From assembly GCF_037414475.1 (NCBI RefSeq), contig NZ_CP147913.1, forward strand, positions 10,116,501-10,180,500: 64,000 nt of DNA, written 5' to 3'. Shown here piece by piece: positions 8,244 through 16,601 of this stretch; position 1 is the first letter of the stretch, and each line of letters opens with the position of its first letter. The position numbers and the translations under genes are program-made. The notes below the pieces were generated by a model, which had not been told where the DNA came from, searched no databases, and worked only from the letters and a program-made list of their open reading frames with translations. This stretch comes from Myxococcus stipitatus. Its GTDB lineage: Bacteria; Myxococcota; Myxococcia; Myxococcales; Myxococcaceae.

Positions 8244-9791
8244 TCACCGGATGGGTTCCAGCTCCACCTGGTGCAGCGCCTTGCCCGTGAGGTCGTGGAT
8301 GGCCACGGTCATCACTCCGCTGTTCCCCTGGATGCGCACGCTGCCGAAGTACTGCTGACCTTCCCAAGGCGCCGCGTTCATCATCGTGGCGGGCTTCTGC
8401 CACCGCACCTCCGGACCGAACGTTTCATCCAGCGGCAAGGCTCCGAAAGTCCCCGCGTTGAGCGGCCCCGCGACGAACTCCCAGAACGGGTCGAAGTCGC
8501 GGAAGCGCGCGCGGTCCGGGTGGTACTGGTGCATGGCCGGGTAATGGACGTCCGCCGTGAGGAACACCACGTTGCGCACCTTCCGCTCCTTCAGGAAGGA
8601 GAGCAGCTCCGCCAATTCCAGCTCCCGCCCCATGGGCGCCCCCGGGCCATTGGCCCAGGCCTCCATCCGGAAGCCCCCCTCCGGAAGCTTCTCCGCCGGA
8701 ACGACGAGCCCCAGCGGCATGCTGGTCGCAATCACCTTCCACGTGGCCCGCGACGACGCCAGCGCGTGCTTGAGTCCATCCAACTGCGCACGGCCCAGGA
8801 ACGCCGTGTCCGTCCCTGGTTGCTCCTGGCGATTGTGCGTGTTGGGGCCTCGGAAGGCCCGCACGTCGGGAATGAACACGTCCAGCAGCGGGCCCTGCGA
8901 GAGCTGCCGGTGGATGCGCCCCTCCGCGCGCGCGGCGCCGCCCACGGGTGAGAACTCGAAGAAGGCCTGACGCGCTCGCGCCGCCAGGACTCCGTCGTCC
9001 GACACCTGGGTGTACCGGGGATCCTCCGCGACGCTTCGGCTGTGGAACCAGTTGTTGCGGACCTCGTGGTCATCCCACTGGTAGGCGATGGGCACCTCGC
9101 GCGCGAAGGCCCGCAGCGAGTCGTCGAGGAAGTTGTAGGCGAAGTTCCCGCGGAACTCCTCGAGCGTCTCGGCCACCTTCGCCTTCGCGGGCGTCACCAG
9201 GTTGCGCCACACCCGCCCGTCCGGGACGACGACCTCCGGCAGCAGCGGGTTGTCCGCGTAGATGACATCTCCTACATGAAGGAAGAAGTCGGGGTGCAGG
9301 TCCCGCAGGGCGGCGAAGCCTCGGTAACCACCCCACTCCCGGTTGATGCCCCACCCTTGGCCGCACACGTCGGCGCTCCACGCGAAGCACACGTCCCGGG
9401 CCTGCTCGGACGCGGTGAGGAAGCGGCCCCGCCACTCCTCCCCGCTGAGGCCTCCGTCCTCGGCGAGCACTCGCACGAAGAGCTCGCGTCCGGCCGGCAG
9501 GCCCATGAGGTCCACCACGCCCGAGAAGTCCGTCGCCGCCGTGAGCAGTCCCCCCTCCACGCGATGCACGCCCTTCTGGAGCCGGGCGTCCTCGCTCCAC
9601 TCCACCACGAGGCGCGAGGCGCGGTCCGCCTTGCCCCAGACGGTGACCGCGCCCGTGCGCACGTCTCCAAGCTGAGCCCCCAGGGGGAGCGACGGGCCGG
9701 GGCGCGGCGCGGGCATGGGCCGCGTCGAGGCACAGCCCGCCGCGGTGAGGGCGAGCCCCTGGAGCACGGTACGTCGAGTGAGGAAGGTCAT
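8244..9791 (-). CDS. phoD: PhoD-like alkaline phosphatase, Tat-exported lipoprotein
   Basis: The product (515 aa) belongs to the PhoD metallophosphatase family. From ATG 9791 the N-terminus reads MTFLTRRTVLQGLALTAAGC: a twin-arginine motif directly followed by a lipobox (TAAGC), so it is probably folded before export and then lipidated. The N-terminal beta domain (GAVTVWGKADRASRLVVEWS) precedes the catalytic domain with FLHVGDVIYAD, QWDDHEVRNNW, FLTADVH and a C-terminal His-containing motif. It likely releases phosphate from phosphodiesters at the cell surface. Gene-name assignment is by family. Confidence 0.92.
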   Translation of the reverse strand: MTFLTRRTVLQGLALTAAGCASTRPMPAPRPGPSLPLGAQLGDVRTGAVTVWGKADRASRLVVEWSEDARLQKGVHRVEGGLLTAATDFSGVVDLMGLPAGRELFVRVLAEDGGLSGEEWRGRFLTASEQARDVCFAWSADVCGQGWGINREWGGYRGFAALRDLHPDFFLHVGDVIYADNPLLPEVVVPDGRVWRNLVTPAKAKVAETLEEFRGNFAYNFLDDSLRAFAREVPIAYQWDDHEVRNNWFHSRSVAEDPRYTQVSDDGVLAARARQAFFEFSPVGGAARAEGRIHRQLSQGPLLDVFIPDVRAFRGPNTHNRQEQPGTDTAFLGRAQLDGLKHALASSRATWKVIATSMPLGLVVPAEKLPEGGFRMEAWANGPGAPMGRELELAELLSFLKERKVRNVVFLTADVHYPAMHQYHPDRARFRDFDPFWEFVAGPLNAGTFGALPLDETFGPEVRWQKPATMMNAAPWEGQQYFGSVRIQGNSGVMTVAIHDLTGKALHQVELEPIR

Positions 9792-10150
9792 GGGCGGGAG
9801 GGCTCCGGAGGTGGGCCGCACACTAGCAGCGGCCTTTGCTTCTCCCTCGAATCAAGAGGCGTCGTGGAAACTCACGAGGCTCGCGCGGGTGCATGGAAGG
9901 CACTCGTACCCCGAGTGCCCGCCACGGAAGGACCCCGGGCGAGGCGCGAGCCGCCACCGCCGGTCCCGCGGGGAGTGTTCCGCGCCCGAAAGGCTGGGAG
10001 GCAGGCGCGCTCGGACAGGGTGGAATGGGCTCGACTTCGGGTATGCTCGCCCTGATTTCGGACCTGCGTGAGGGCGGGTCCCCTACGGTGAGAAGACACA
10101 CAAGACGGGCCGGGGTCGACTCCCCGGGCCTGCTCGAAAGGTTCATGCAC
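9792..10150. other. divergent intergenic region phoD / TPR lipoprotein
   Basis: This 359-base region carries the divergent start signals of the phosphatase and the TPR lipoprotein. A plus-strand frame is open from 9836, but it is Arg/Pro-rich and lacks a family resemblance, so the gene is started at 10151. I see no convincing promoter pair. Confidence 0.5.
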
Positions 10151-10939
10151 ATGAAGCGACTGGCTCGAGTCGGTCTGGTGTTCGGAGTTCTGGCCCTCGG
10201 CGGCACGGTGGGCTGTGCCGAGAAGGAGAACGAGGCGGCCAAGCAGCACCGCATCAAGGCCTCCAACCACATGGTCAAGAAGGAGTACAAGGAGGCCGCC
10301 GAGGCCTATGCCCTGTCGCTCCAGGCGGACCCGAAGCAGGAGAAGGTCTGGGAGAAGAAGGCCTTCGCGCACCTCGAGCTGGGCGAAATCGACAAGGCCT
10401 CCGAGGCCGTCCTGAAGATCCTCGAGTTCAAGACCACGCCCGCCGAGAAGGCGGAGGTCTACCGGACGCTCGCCAGCATCTACATGAAGGGCGGCACGCT
10501 GGAGGACGCCGAGAAGTACTTCAACGAGGCCCTGAAGATCGAGCCGAAGGACGAGGCCTCGCTGGGTTGGATCGCGGAGATCTACGCGCAGCGCGGCGGC
10601 GCGCGCTCCATGGCGGCCCCCATCGTCAAGGCCGACCTGGAGAAGGCCCTGAACTATTACGACCAGGTCATCGCCCTCAACCCCAACTCCGCCAACACGT
10701 ACCTCAACAAGCGCGTCGTGATGGGCCGCCTCATGGAGTACGAGCGCCAGCAGATGGAGATGGCGAAGTCGGAGGCGGTGGAGAACGCGAAGGACCCCAA
10801 GATCGTCGAGGAGGCCAACGCCCGCGCCGCCGAGCACCTGAAGCAGATGGAGGCCTACAACAGCCAGTTCGCTGACATGACGAAGAAGTTCAGCGACGCG
10901 CAGAAGGCCGCCAAGGCCCAGGCCGCGGACCAGAAGTAA
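10151..10939 (+). CDS. TPR-repeat lipoprotein
   Basis: The product (262 aa) begins MKRLARVGLVFGVLALGGTVGC; the Cys at residue 22 fits a lipoprotein signal peptide although the -3 residue (Thr) is atypical. Three or four tetratricopeptide units follow (MVKKEYKEAAEAYALSLQAD; GGTLEDAEKYFNEALKIEPK; LEKALNYYDQVIALNPNSAN), then a charged coiled-coil tail rich in Lys, Ala and Glu. ATG at 10145 is an equally near start. Such lipoproteins scaffold envelope complexes; the partner is unknown. A strong terminator follows. Confidence 0.85.
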   Translation: MKRLARVGLVFGVLALGGTVGCAEKENEAAKQHRIKASNHMVKKEYKEAAEAYALSLQADPKQEKVWEKKAFAHLELGEIDKASEAVLKILEFKTTPAEKAEVYRTLASIYMKGGTLEDAEKYFNEALKIEPKDEASLGWIAEIYAQRGGARSMAAPIVKADLEKALNYYDQVIALNPNSANTYLNKRVVMGRLMEYERQQMEMAKSEAVENAKDPKIVEEANARAAEHLKQMEAYNSQFADMTKKFSDAQKAAKAQAADQK

Positions 10940-10962
10940 CCGGACGCGTCCCCTGCCGTCCC

Positions 10963-11010
10963 AAGGGCCTGGAACCTCCGCTTCGAGCGGGTTCCAGGCC
11001 CTTCTGTTTT
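10963..11010 (+). terminator. intrinsic terminator after the TPR lipoprotein gene
   Basis: A perfect 14-bp stem (AAGGGCCTGGAACC / GGTTCCAGGCCCTT) with a 13-nt loop is followed by CTGTTTT. It lies 24 bases after the stop codon. Confidence 0.88.
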
Positions 11011-11119
11011 CGCCCGCGCGTCCAAGCGTCCGCTGGGCGTCACGCGCTGAATCCGTCCACCCACGCAGGCCCCGCGCGAACTACGCTGCGCGCCTCACTC
11101 TTCACAGGGAGGCTCGTGT

Positions 11120-12232
11120 ATGGACGTGCGCGCGGCGGTGGCGCTCGAGGCAGGAAAGCCGTTGAGCATCGAGACGGTTCACCTCGAAGGGCCCAAGGCG
11201 GGAGAGGTGCTCGTCGAGCTCAAGGCCACGGGCCTCTGCCACACCGATGACTTCACGCTCTCCGGGCAGGACCCCGAGGGGCTGTTCCCTTCCATCCTGG
11301 GGCACGAGGGCGCGGGCGTGGTGGTGGACGTGGGGCCCGGGGTGACGTCGGTTCGCAAGGGCGACCATGTCATCCCGCTGTACACGCCGGAGTGCCGGCA
11401 ATGTAAGTCGTGCCTGTCGCGCAAGACGAACCTGTGTACGGCCATCCGCGCCACGCAGGGCAAGGGGTTGATGCCGGACGGCACCAGCCGCTTCCGTCTG
11501 GGGAAGCAGGCCGTGCATCACTACATGGGGACGTCCACCTTCGCGCAGTACACGGTGCTGCCGGAGATCGCCGTGGCGAAGATTCGCGAGGACGCTCCGT
11601 TCGACAAGGTCTGTTACATCGGTTGCGGTGTGACGACAGGCATTGGCGCGGTGGTGTACACGGCCAAGGTCGAGGCGGGAGCACGCGTCGTGGTGTTCGG
11701 GCTGGGCGGCATCGGCCTCAACGTGGTGCAGGCGGCGCGGATGGTGGGCGCGGACCAGATTGTCGGCGTGGACATCAACCCGGCGCGCAAGGCCATGGCG
11801 GAGAAGTTCGGGCTCACCCACTTCGTCAACCCGAAGGAGGTCGGCGACGAACTGGTGCCCTACCTCGTCAACCTGACGAACGGTGGCGCGGACTACAGCT
11901 TCGAGTGCATCGGCAACGTGAACACCATGCGCCAGGCGCTGGAGTGCTGCCATCGGGGCTGGGGCGAGAGCATCGTCATCGGTGTCGCGGGCGCGGGGCA
12001 GGAGATCAAGACGCGCCCGTTCCAACTCGTCACGGGGCGGGTGTGGAAGGGCAGCGCGTTCGGTGGCGCGCGCGGGCGCACGGACGTGCCGAAGATCGTC
12101 GACTGGTACATGGAGGGGAAGATCAACGTCGATGACCTCATCACGCACACGCTGAAGCTGGAGGACATCAACCGGGGCTTCGAGCTGATGCACCGGGGCG
12201 AGTCCATCCGCAGCGTGGTGAAGTACTCATGA
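11120..12232 (+). CDS. frmA: S-(hydroxymethyl)glutathione dehydrogenase (class III alcohol dehydrogenase)
   Basis: The product (370 aa, the usual length) oxidises S-hydroxymethylglutathione, formed from formaldehyde and glutathione, to S-formylglutathione with NAD+. Catalytic-zinc ligands lie in ATGLCHTDD and GHEGAG; the structural-zinc cluster is CRQCKSC with a further Cys. The Rossmann motif is FGLGGIGLNVVQAARMVGA, and the C-terminus KGSAFGGARGRTDVP is typical of class III enzymes. ATG 11120 has AGGGAGG 7 bases upstream. The next gene starts on its stop (ATGA), forming the classic formaldehyde-detoxification pair; no frmR repressor gene is adjacent. Confidence 0.96.
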   Translation: MDVRAAVALEAGKPLSIETVHLEGPKAGEVLVELKATGLCHTDDFTLSGQDPEGLFPSILGHEGAGVVVDVGPGVTSVRKGDHVIPLYTPECRQCKSCLSRKTNLCTAIRATQGKGLMPDGTSRFRLGKQAVHHYMGTSTFAQYTVLPEIAVAKIREDAPFDKVCYIGCGVTTGIGAVVYTAKVEAGARVVVFGLGGIGLNVVQAARMVGADQIVGVDINPARKAMAEKFGLTHFVNPKEVGDELVPYLVNLTNGGADYSFECIGNVNTMRQALECCHRGWGESIVIGVAGAGQEIKTRPFQLVTGRVWKGSAFGGARGRTDVPKIVDWYMEGKINVDDLITHTLKLEDINRGFELMHRGESIRSVVKYS

Positions 12233-13080
12233 CGGCGGCCCCCACCCTGGTGAGCCAGCACCGGTGCTTCGACGGCACCGTGGGCTTCTACAAGCACGTG
12301 TCCGAGGCGTGCGGCGGCGAGATGCGCTTCGGCGTCTACGTTCCGCCCCAGGCACGGACGCGCAAGGTGCCGGTGCTCTACTACCTGGCGGGGCTCACGT
12401 GCACGGAGGAGACCTTCCTCATGAAGGGCGGTGCGCAGCGCGTCGCCGCGGAGCTGGGGGTGATGCTGGTGGCTCCCGACACGAGCCCTCGTGGCGCGGG
12501 GTACCCCGGTGAGGAGGCTTCCTGGGACTTTGGCGTGGGTGCGGGCTTCTATCTGGATGCCACACAGGCGCCGTGGTCCGCGCGGTACCGGATGGGCACG
12601 TATGTCACCCGCGAGCTGCCCGCGTTGCTCGCCGAACACTTCCCCGTACGGGAAGACCGCGAAGGCATCTTCGGCCACTCGATGGGCGGGCATGGCGCGC
12701 TCGTGTGCGCGCTGCGGAACCCGGGGCGATATCGCTCCGTGTCGGCGTTCGCACCCATCGTCGCGCCCATGCGCGTGCCGTGGGGGCTCAAGGCCTTCAA
12801 GGGCTATCTGGGCGAGGACACGGAGAGCTGGCGCGCCTACGACGCCTCGGAGTTGATTCGAGCGGCGAAGGGCCACCTGCCGCCGCTGCTGGTGGACCAG
12901 GGGACGGCCGACAAGTTCCTCCAGGAGCAGCTCAAGCCCGAGCTGCTGCGCGAGGCGTGTGCGGCCACGGGACAACCGCTCACGCTGCGCATCCATGAGG
13001 GGTATGACCATGGATACTACTTCGTCTCCACGTTCATGGAGGACCACCTGCGGCACCATGCCGCGGCGCTGAACGCGTAG
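12229..13080 (+). CDS. fghA: S-formylglutathione hydrolase
   Basis: The product (283 aa) is an esterase-D-type alpha/beta hydrolase that splits S-formylglutathione into formate and glutathione. The nucleophile elbow is GHSMGGHGAL (about residues 146-155), with the acid in LLVDQGTADKFL and the His in YDHGYYF near the C-terminus. YYLAGLTCTEE is a family signature. It overlaps frmA by 4 bases and completes the two-step pathway. Confidence 0.96.
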   Translation: MTAAPTLVSQHRCFDGTVGFYKHVSEACGGEMRFGVYVPPQARTRKVPVLYYLAGLTCTEETFLMKGGAQRVAAELGVMLVAPDTSPRGAGYPGEEASWDFGVGAGFYLDATQAPWSARYRMGTYVTRELPALLAEHFPVREDREGIFGHSMGGHGALVCALRNPGRYRSVSAFAPIVAPMRVPWGLKAFKGYLGEDTESWRAYDASELIRAAKGHLPPLLVDQGTADKFLQEQLKPELLREACAATGQPLTLRIHEGYDHGYYFVSTFMEDHLRHHAAALNA

Positions 13081-13178
13081 TCGTCGCGAAATCGACGGGG
13101 GTCGGGTGACACATTCCGGCCCCCTCGGTGTTCCCCCCTCGCGCGAATATGAAATCAAGAACCTGGGGGGGAGAGTCC

Positions 13179-13910
13179 GTGAGAATCGGGGCTCAGGTAG
13201 GCCTCGTGTTGCTGGCCGCGTCGGTGGCTGGGTGTGAAGGCCCCCACGTCAGCGGCAGCGGCCGGCAGGTGGAGGTGGTGCGGCCGACGCCCGTCTTCGA
13301 CCGGCTCGAGCTCGAGGATGGAATCGGGGCCTCCATCGAGGTGGACCCGGACAAGCCCCACTCCGTGCGCATCGTCGGCGATGACAACCTCGTGGCGCTG
13401 ATGCGCACGGAGCACTCGGGCTCCAGGCTCAAGGTCCACTTCGCGGACAACGAGGTGGACAGCTGGGACTCTCCGAACGCGCTGCGTGTGGACATCGTGG
13501 TGCCCAGGCTCGAGGCACTCGAGCGCTCGGGCGGCGGCGCACTCGTGGACGTCAGGGGCAAGGTGGACGCGGAGGTGTTCTCGCTGTCCGCGAGTGGCGG
13601 TGGATACGTCCGCCTCCGGGGGTTGAGGACCGACGTGCTGGAGGTGTCTCTCAGCGGAAGCTCCAGCATCGTCCTGGAGGGTGAGGCGTCCCAGGTGAAG
13701 GCCTCGCTCTCGGGTGCGAGCAGGCTGAGCGGGAGCGAGCTGGCCTCTCGAGAGGCCACGCTGAACACGAGTGGCGGTGGAAATGTGGTGGTGAAGGTGT
13801 CGAGGGCCCTTCGGGTCAGCGCCTCGGGGGGTGGCCGGTTGCAGATCATCGGACACCCCGAGGTCCTCGAAAGGGACCTCTCGGGAGGCTCCACGCTCTC
13901 CTTCGAGTAG
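13179..13910 (+). CDS. DUF2807 (GIN-domain) putative lipoprotein
   Basis: The product (243 aa from GTG 13179) starts MRIGAQVGLVLLAASVAGC, an ideal lipobox (VAGC), with a GGGGGGGAGAG ribosome site just upstream; an in-frame ATG at 13149 would add ten residues before the signal peptide. The body is a repetitive right-handed beta structure with recurring S-G-G-G turns (ERSGGGALVDVRG, SASGGGYVRLRG, NTSGGGNVVVKV, SASGGGRLQIIG), as in the DUF2807 head-domain family. A surface role is likely; binding partner unknown. A single gene with its own probable promoter. Confidence 0.85.
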   Translation: MRIGAQVGLVLLAASVAGCEGPHVSGSGRQVEVVRPTPVFDRLELEDGIGASIEVDPDKPHSVRIVGDDNLVALMRTEHSGSRLKVHFADNEVDSWDSPNALRVDIVVPRLEALERSGGGALVDVRGKVDAEVFSLSASGGGYVRLRGLRTDVLEVSLSGSSSIVLEGEASQVKASLSGASRLSGSELASREATLNTSGGGNVVVKVSRALRVSASGGGRLQIIGHPEVLERDLSGGSTLSFE

Positions 13911-13992
13911 ACATCACATGCCCTCGCGGGCTGGCTTTGACGCCCCTGCCCTCGAGGCATAGGGTGGGAGAGCCGCTCTGGAGGGCCATGCG

Positions 13993-15060
13993 ATGCTGAG
14001 CGCACATCCATCCACGACATCCGCCGAGACGGGGGGACTGAACCGCCCCCGGCGCCTCGCGGTCGAGGCTCTCGGGTGCGGCTTGTTGGTCGTGGCGTTG
14101 GAAGGTGCGCACCACGGCGCCGAGCATCTGGGCGTGAGCGCCACGGATGGGCGCCTCTTCATGTCCCTGGCCGCCGGCGCCGTGCTCGCCTGCCTCACGC
14201 TGGTGCTCCAGCCGCTGTCGGGGGCTCACTTCAATCCCGCGCTGACGTTCGCGGACGCGTTGGAGGACGGCACGCCGTGGCGGGATGTGCCTCGGTATGT
14301 GCTCGCGCAGTTGGCGGGAGGGCTCGCGGGTCGCTGGGTGGCGCACCTCATGTGTGGTGAGCCGCTGCTCATCGCGACGCATACGCCGTCGGCCAGTTCG
14401 GCGCAGTTCCTATCGGAGCTGGTCGCCACGTTCGGACTGTTGATCGTGGTGCGAGGGTGCGTGCGCGTCCGCCCCTCCGCGACGCCTCTGGTGGTCGCGG
14501 GCTATGTCGCGGCCACGGTGTGGTTCACGGAGTCCCGTTCACTCGCCAATCCGGCGCTCATCCTTGCTCGCGCTGCGAGTACCCGGACCAGTGCGCTGCA
14601 TCCGCTGGATGTGGAGTCCTTCATCGCGGCGCAGATGCTGGGAGCGGCCCTGGCCGTGTGTCTGTTCCGATGGCTGATGGCGCCGGCCACCAAGCAGGCC
14701 GCCCCACTCCCCTGGAGCGTCATCTTCCAGTGCTCACGGCCCTCCGTGGCCGAGAAGGCCGCCGCGGTCTTCAACGGCCTGGCCGCGCCGGAGTCCGCAC
14801 GTGGGACTGTGGATGGGCCCCTGTGCGCGGTCGACACGCGAGGGCCTCCGCCGCTCGTGGTTCGGCTGGTGCTGGAGGGGGAGGTGGCACCGCTCGGAGA
14901 CGGGGCCGTGTGGCACCTGGCCGCGAGCGAGGAGGACACGGGGACGCGACTGCAGGAGTCCCTGCGCGAGCACACCCAGCGGCTCCTGCGGACACGTGGA
15001 TGGTCGCGGTTGCGTGTCGTCGGAGACTCCACACACGAGGTGCCTGGCCCTACGGCCTGA
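13993..15060 (+). CDS. aquaporin/MIP-family channel fused to a degenerate ArsC-like (LMW-PTP) tail
   Basis: Residues 20-232 form a six-helix major intrinsic protein with both pore motifs: GAHFNPALTF (NPA at 81-83) and LANPALILARA (NPA at 186-188, without the usual Arg directly after NPA). Residues 240-335 resemble a low-molecular-weight phosphatase/arsenate reductase: SVIFQCSRPSVAEKAAAVFN aligns with the first strand and helix, and VWHLAASEEDTGTRLQESLR with the family's C-terminal WDLPDP...FR..RDEI region. The catalytic CX5R loop is deleted: one Cys (247) remains but no Arg follows at +6. Aquaporin-ArsC fusions conferring arsenic handling are known in actinobacteria; this copy would be catalytically dead. 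No ars genes are adjacent. Confidence 0.8.
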   Translation: MLSAHPSTTSAETGGLNRPRRLAVEALGCGLLVVALEGAHHGAEHLGVSATDGRLFMSLAAGAVLACLTLVLQPLSGAHFNPALTFADALEDGTPWRDVPRYVLAQLAGGLAGRWVAHLMCGEPLLIATHTPSASSAQFLSELVATFGLLIVVRGCVRVRPSATPLVVAGYVAATVWFTESRSLANPALILARAASTRTSALHPLDVESFIAAQMLGAALAVCLFRWLMAPATKQAAPLPWSVIFQCSRPSVAEKAAAVFNGLAAPESARGTVDGPLCAVDTRGPPPLVVRLVLEGEVAPLGDGAVWHLAASEEDTGTRLQESLREHTQRLLRTRGWSRLRVVGDSTHEVPGPTA

Positions 15061-15090
15061 GCGCCGTGGGCGAGGGCTTCGCGGGGAGGG

Positions 15091-15309
15091 TCAACGCCGC
15101 TTGCGCGAGCCGCCGAAGAGCGCGAGGAGGATGCCACCCGCGAGTGCGGCGCCACCGCCCGCGAGGTGCATCGTGGTGTTCTCGGTGTACTTGCCGGTGA
15201 GGGCATGGCTCGCGCGCTCGGTCAGCGACTCACGGGCGTTGAGCCCGGTCCACAACACCACGCCGCCCGCGACCGCGAGCATCACTCCCACGAGTCGAAT
15301 GATTCCCAA
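15091..15309 (-). CDS. DUF3185-family small membrane protein
   Basis: The product (72 aa) has two transmembrane helices (IIRLVGVMLAVAGGVVLWTG and MHLAGGGAALAGGILLALFG) around a soluble loop with SLTERASHALTGKYTENT, and a basic end. Its length and layout match DUF3185, a small inner-membrane family of unknown role. ATG 15309 follows GAGGAGAGC. It converges with the aquaporin gene 30 bases away. Confidence 0.82.
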   Translation of the reverse strand: MGIIRLVGVMLAVAGGVVLWTGLNARESLTERASHALTGKYTENTTMHLAGGGAALAGGILLALFGGSRKRR

Positions 15310-15600
15310 GTGCTCTCCTCGAAATGAACGGGAACGTTATAGCGCCGGGCGAGACGTTACGGTGAAACAGAGGCGCGGGAGTCCGCAACGCGCTGGAGGG
15401 CACATTCCAAGTCGGCCATGGGCGGCTGCTGATGGCGTCCGTGCCCCCTGTCTCGGGTAGACCCGCCACGCGATGGCTCCGGGAAGAGCATTGAATCACG
15501 GCCTGCGATGGCTTCCGGTCCGAGGTGGGACTCGCAGCACCATGGACAGAGAAGCATCGGGCGCATGAGGCGACCTCGCATCCCCCCGCGAGGGTGCTCA

Positions 15601-16005
15601 TCCCCATCAGCGCTTTCGCGCCGCCGACTTCGAGCCACGAGCCTTGCAGCCTCTCGGGAGAGGCGAGGCCACTTTCGCAGTCGTGCCCTTCATCGCGTGG
15701 GCTACACGCCTCGCCAGCTTCGAACCACGGACCTTGCATCCCCTCGAGCAAGGCATGGCCGCTTTCGCCGCCACGCCCTTCTTCTCGTGGTGCCCCGTCC
15801 TCGTCAGCGCTTTCGCGCGGGCGGCTTCGGGCCGCGAGCCTTGCCGCCCGTCGCTCGAGCCGAGGCTGCTTGCGCCGCCGCGCACTTCTTCTCGCAGTGC
15901 CCCGTCCTCGTCAGCGCTTTCGCGCGGGTGACTTCGAGCCACGAGCCTTACCGCCCGTCGTTCGAGGCGAGGCCGCTTTCGCCGCCACGCCCTTCTTCTC
16001 ACTCC
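15601..16005 (-). repeat. four degenerate tandem copies of the RNase R K/R-rich 3' end
   Basis: Four imperfect units of about 98-107 bp share TTCGAGCCACGAGCCTTG-like and GCTTTCGCGCG cores; units 3 and 4 begin 107 bp apart (TCAGCGC at 15804 and 15911). Read on the minus strand, unit 4 encodes a basic Lys/Ala/Gly tail ending ARKR-stop (TGA at 15911-15913). Unit 3 repeats it in a different frame and also ends ARKR-stop, and units 2 and 1 are fused in one frame that again ends AARKR-stop. Because 107 is not divisible by three, each copy shifts frame. Unit 4 is the original end of rnr, separated from it by the IS. Confidence 0.8.
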
Positions 16006-16006
16006 T
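15911..16006 (-). pseudogene. rnr: detached 3' end of the RNase R gene beyond the IS630 insertion
   Basis: If the element and one copy of the TA duplication are removed, the rnr frame reads from ...ATPP straight through the junction for 31 more codons, starting RSEKKGVAAKAASP and ending GSKSPARKR, then TGA at 15911-15913. Composition matches the rest of the rnr tail. These codons can no longer be translated with rnr because the element supplies a TAG at its edge. Confidence 0.85.
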
Positions 16007-16601
16007 AAGTAGGTAGCCAGAAGTTCTCTAACAAATCCCACAGCCAGAAACCCTCCGCGAGAATACCCGCCTTGCGGAGGGCCTGTATGGGAGTGAGCGA
16101 GAGCACCCACAGGACGGCGGCGTCGATGTGGTCATCGACGCTGGGGTACTGGCGATTGGCCGAGATGTGCAGCTTCAGCGCTCTCCAAACATGGTCCATG
16201 GCGTTGAGCTCGGGACGTTGTTTGGGCAACCAGAGCAGGTGGATGTCCAGTCGCGCTGCGAGCGCTTGCGACCGCTGAGCGGTGTGGCAACTGGCCTGGT
16301 CCAGGAGCAGCAGCACCGGGCGGCCCGGGTAAGCAAGGCGAAGTTGGCGCAGGAAGGCCATGAAGTCCTCTTGCTGCCCCCGCTGGCTGGTGGCTACGAC
16401 GCGGTGGCCAGTCCGTGGATTGATGGCTCCCCACAAGGTGCGTTTGGCATTTTCGCCGGTGATGAGCACTTCGGCTTGTTTGCCTACCGGAGCCCACGCC
16501 GCGCGCAGGGGTGGAAACCAGCGCAGCACCGTGCTGTCCAGGATGAGGAGGACCGCCCGAGGTGATTGGGCTTTCAGACACTTCAGACGGCGGACAAGGC
16601 C
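16005..16601 (-). CDS. IS630 transposase, -1 frame (orfB: DD34D catalytic half)
   Basis: This frame is entered by -1 slippage at 16601; its first internal ATG is at 16529. The catalytic triad is visible: Asp in LLILDSTVLRW (upstream of that ATG), Asp in LLLLDQASCH, and Asp in ELNAMDHVW 35 residues later (DD34D). Since the first Asp precedes the ATG, only the frameshift product would be active. The stop TAG is completed outside the element by the duplicated TA plus the flanking G (16005-16007). Confidence 0.88.
   Translation of the reverse strand, partial: GLVRRLKCLKAQSPRAVLLILDSTVLRWFPPLRAAWAPVGKQAEVLITGENAKRTLWGAINPRTGHRVVATSQRGQQEDFMAFLRQLRLAYPGRPVLLLLDQASCHTAQRSQALAARLDIHLLWLPKQRPELNAMDHVWRALKLHISANRQYPSVDDHIDAAVLWVLSLTPIQALRKAGILAEGFWLWDLLENFWLPT
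16008..16026. repeat. left terminal inverted repeat of the IS630 element
   Basis: AGTAGGTAGCCAGAAGTTC, an exact inverted match to 17139-17157. The target TA lies immediately outside. Confidence 0.95.

Larger units (their letters stand above)
15310..16007. other. gene-poor stretch: leader of DUF3185 gene plus decayed tail-repeat array
   Basis: From 15310 to about 15600 I see no gene I can support; a short minus-strand frame (15357-15638) contains CPWCCESH but has no recognisable family. From 15601 to 16005 lies the tandem array described separately. The stretch ends at the target-site TA of the IS630 element. Confidence 0.6.

Noticed and set aside
12970..13140. GC hairpin after fghA as terminator
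   Set aside because: Stem has a wobble and there is no T-run; too weak to list.
15357..15638. Small minus-strand frame with CPWCCESH
   Set aside because: No recognisable family and no promoter; overlaps the decayed repeat array.
15601..16005. CRISPR array
   Set aside because: Units are long, unequal (98-107 bp), mutated throughout, and encode a recognisable protein tail; no short direct repeats with spacers.
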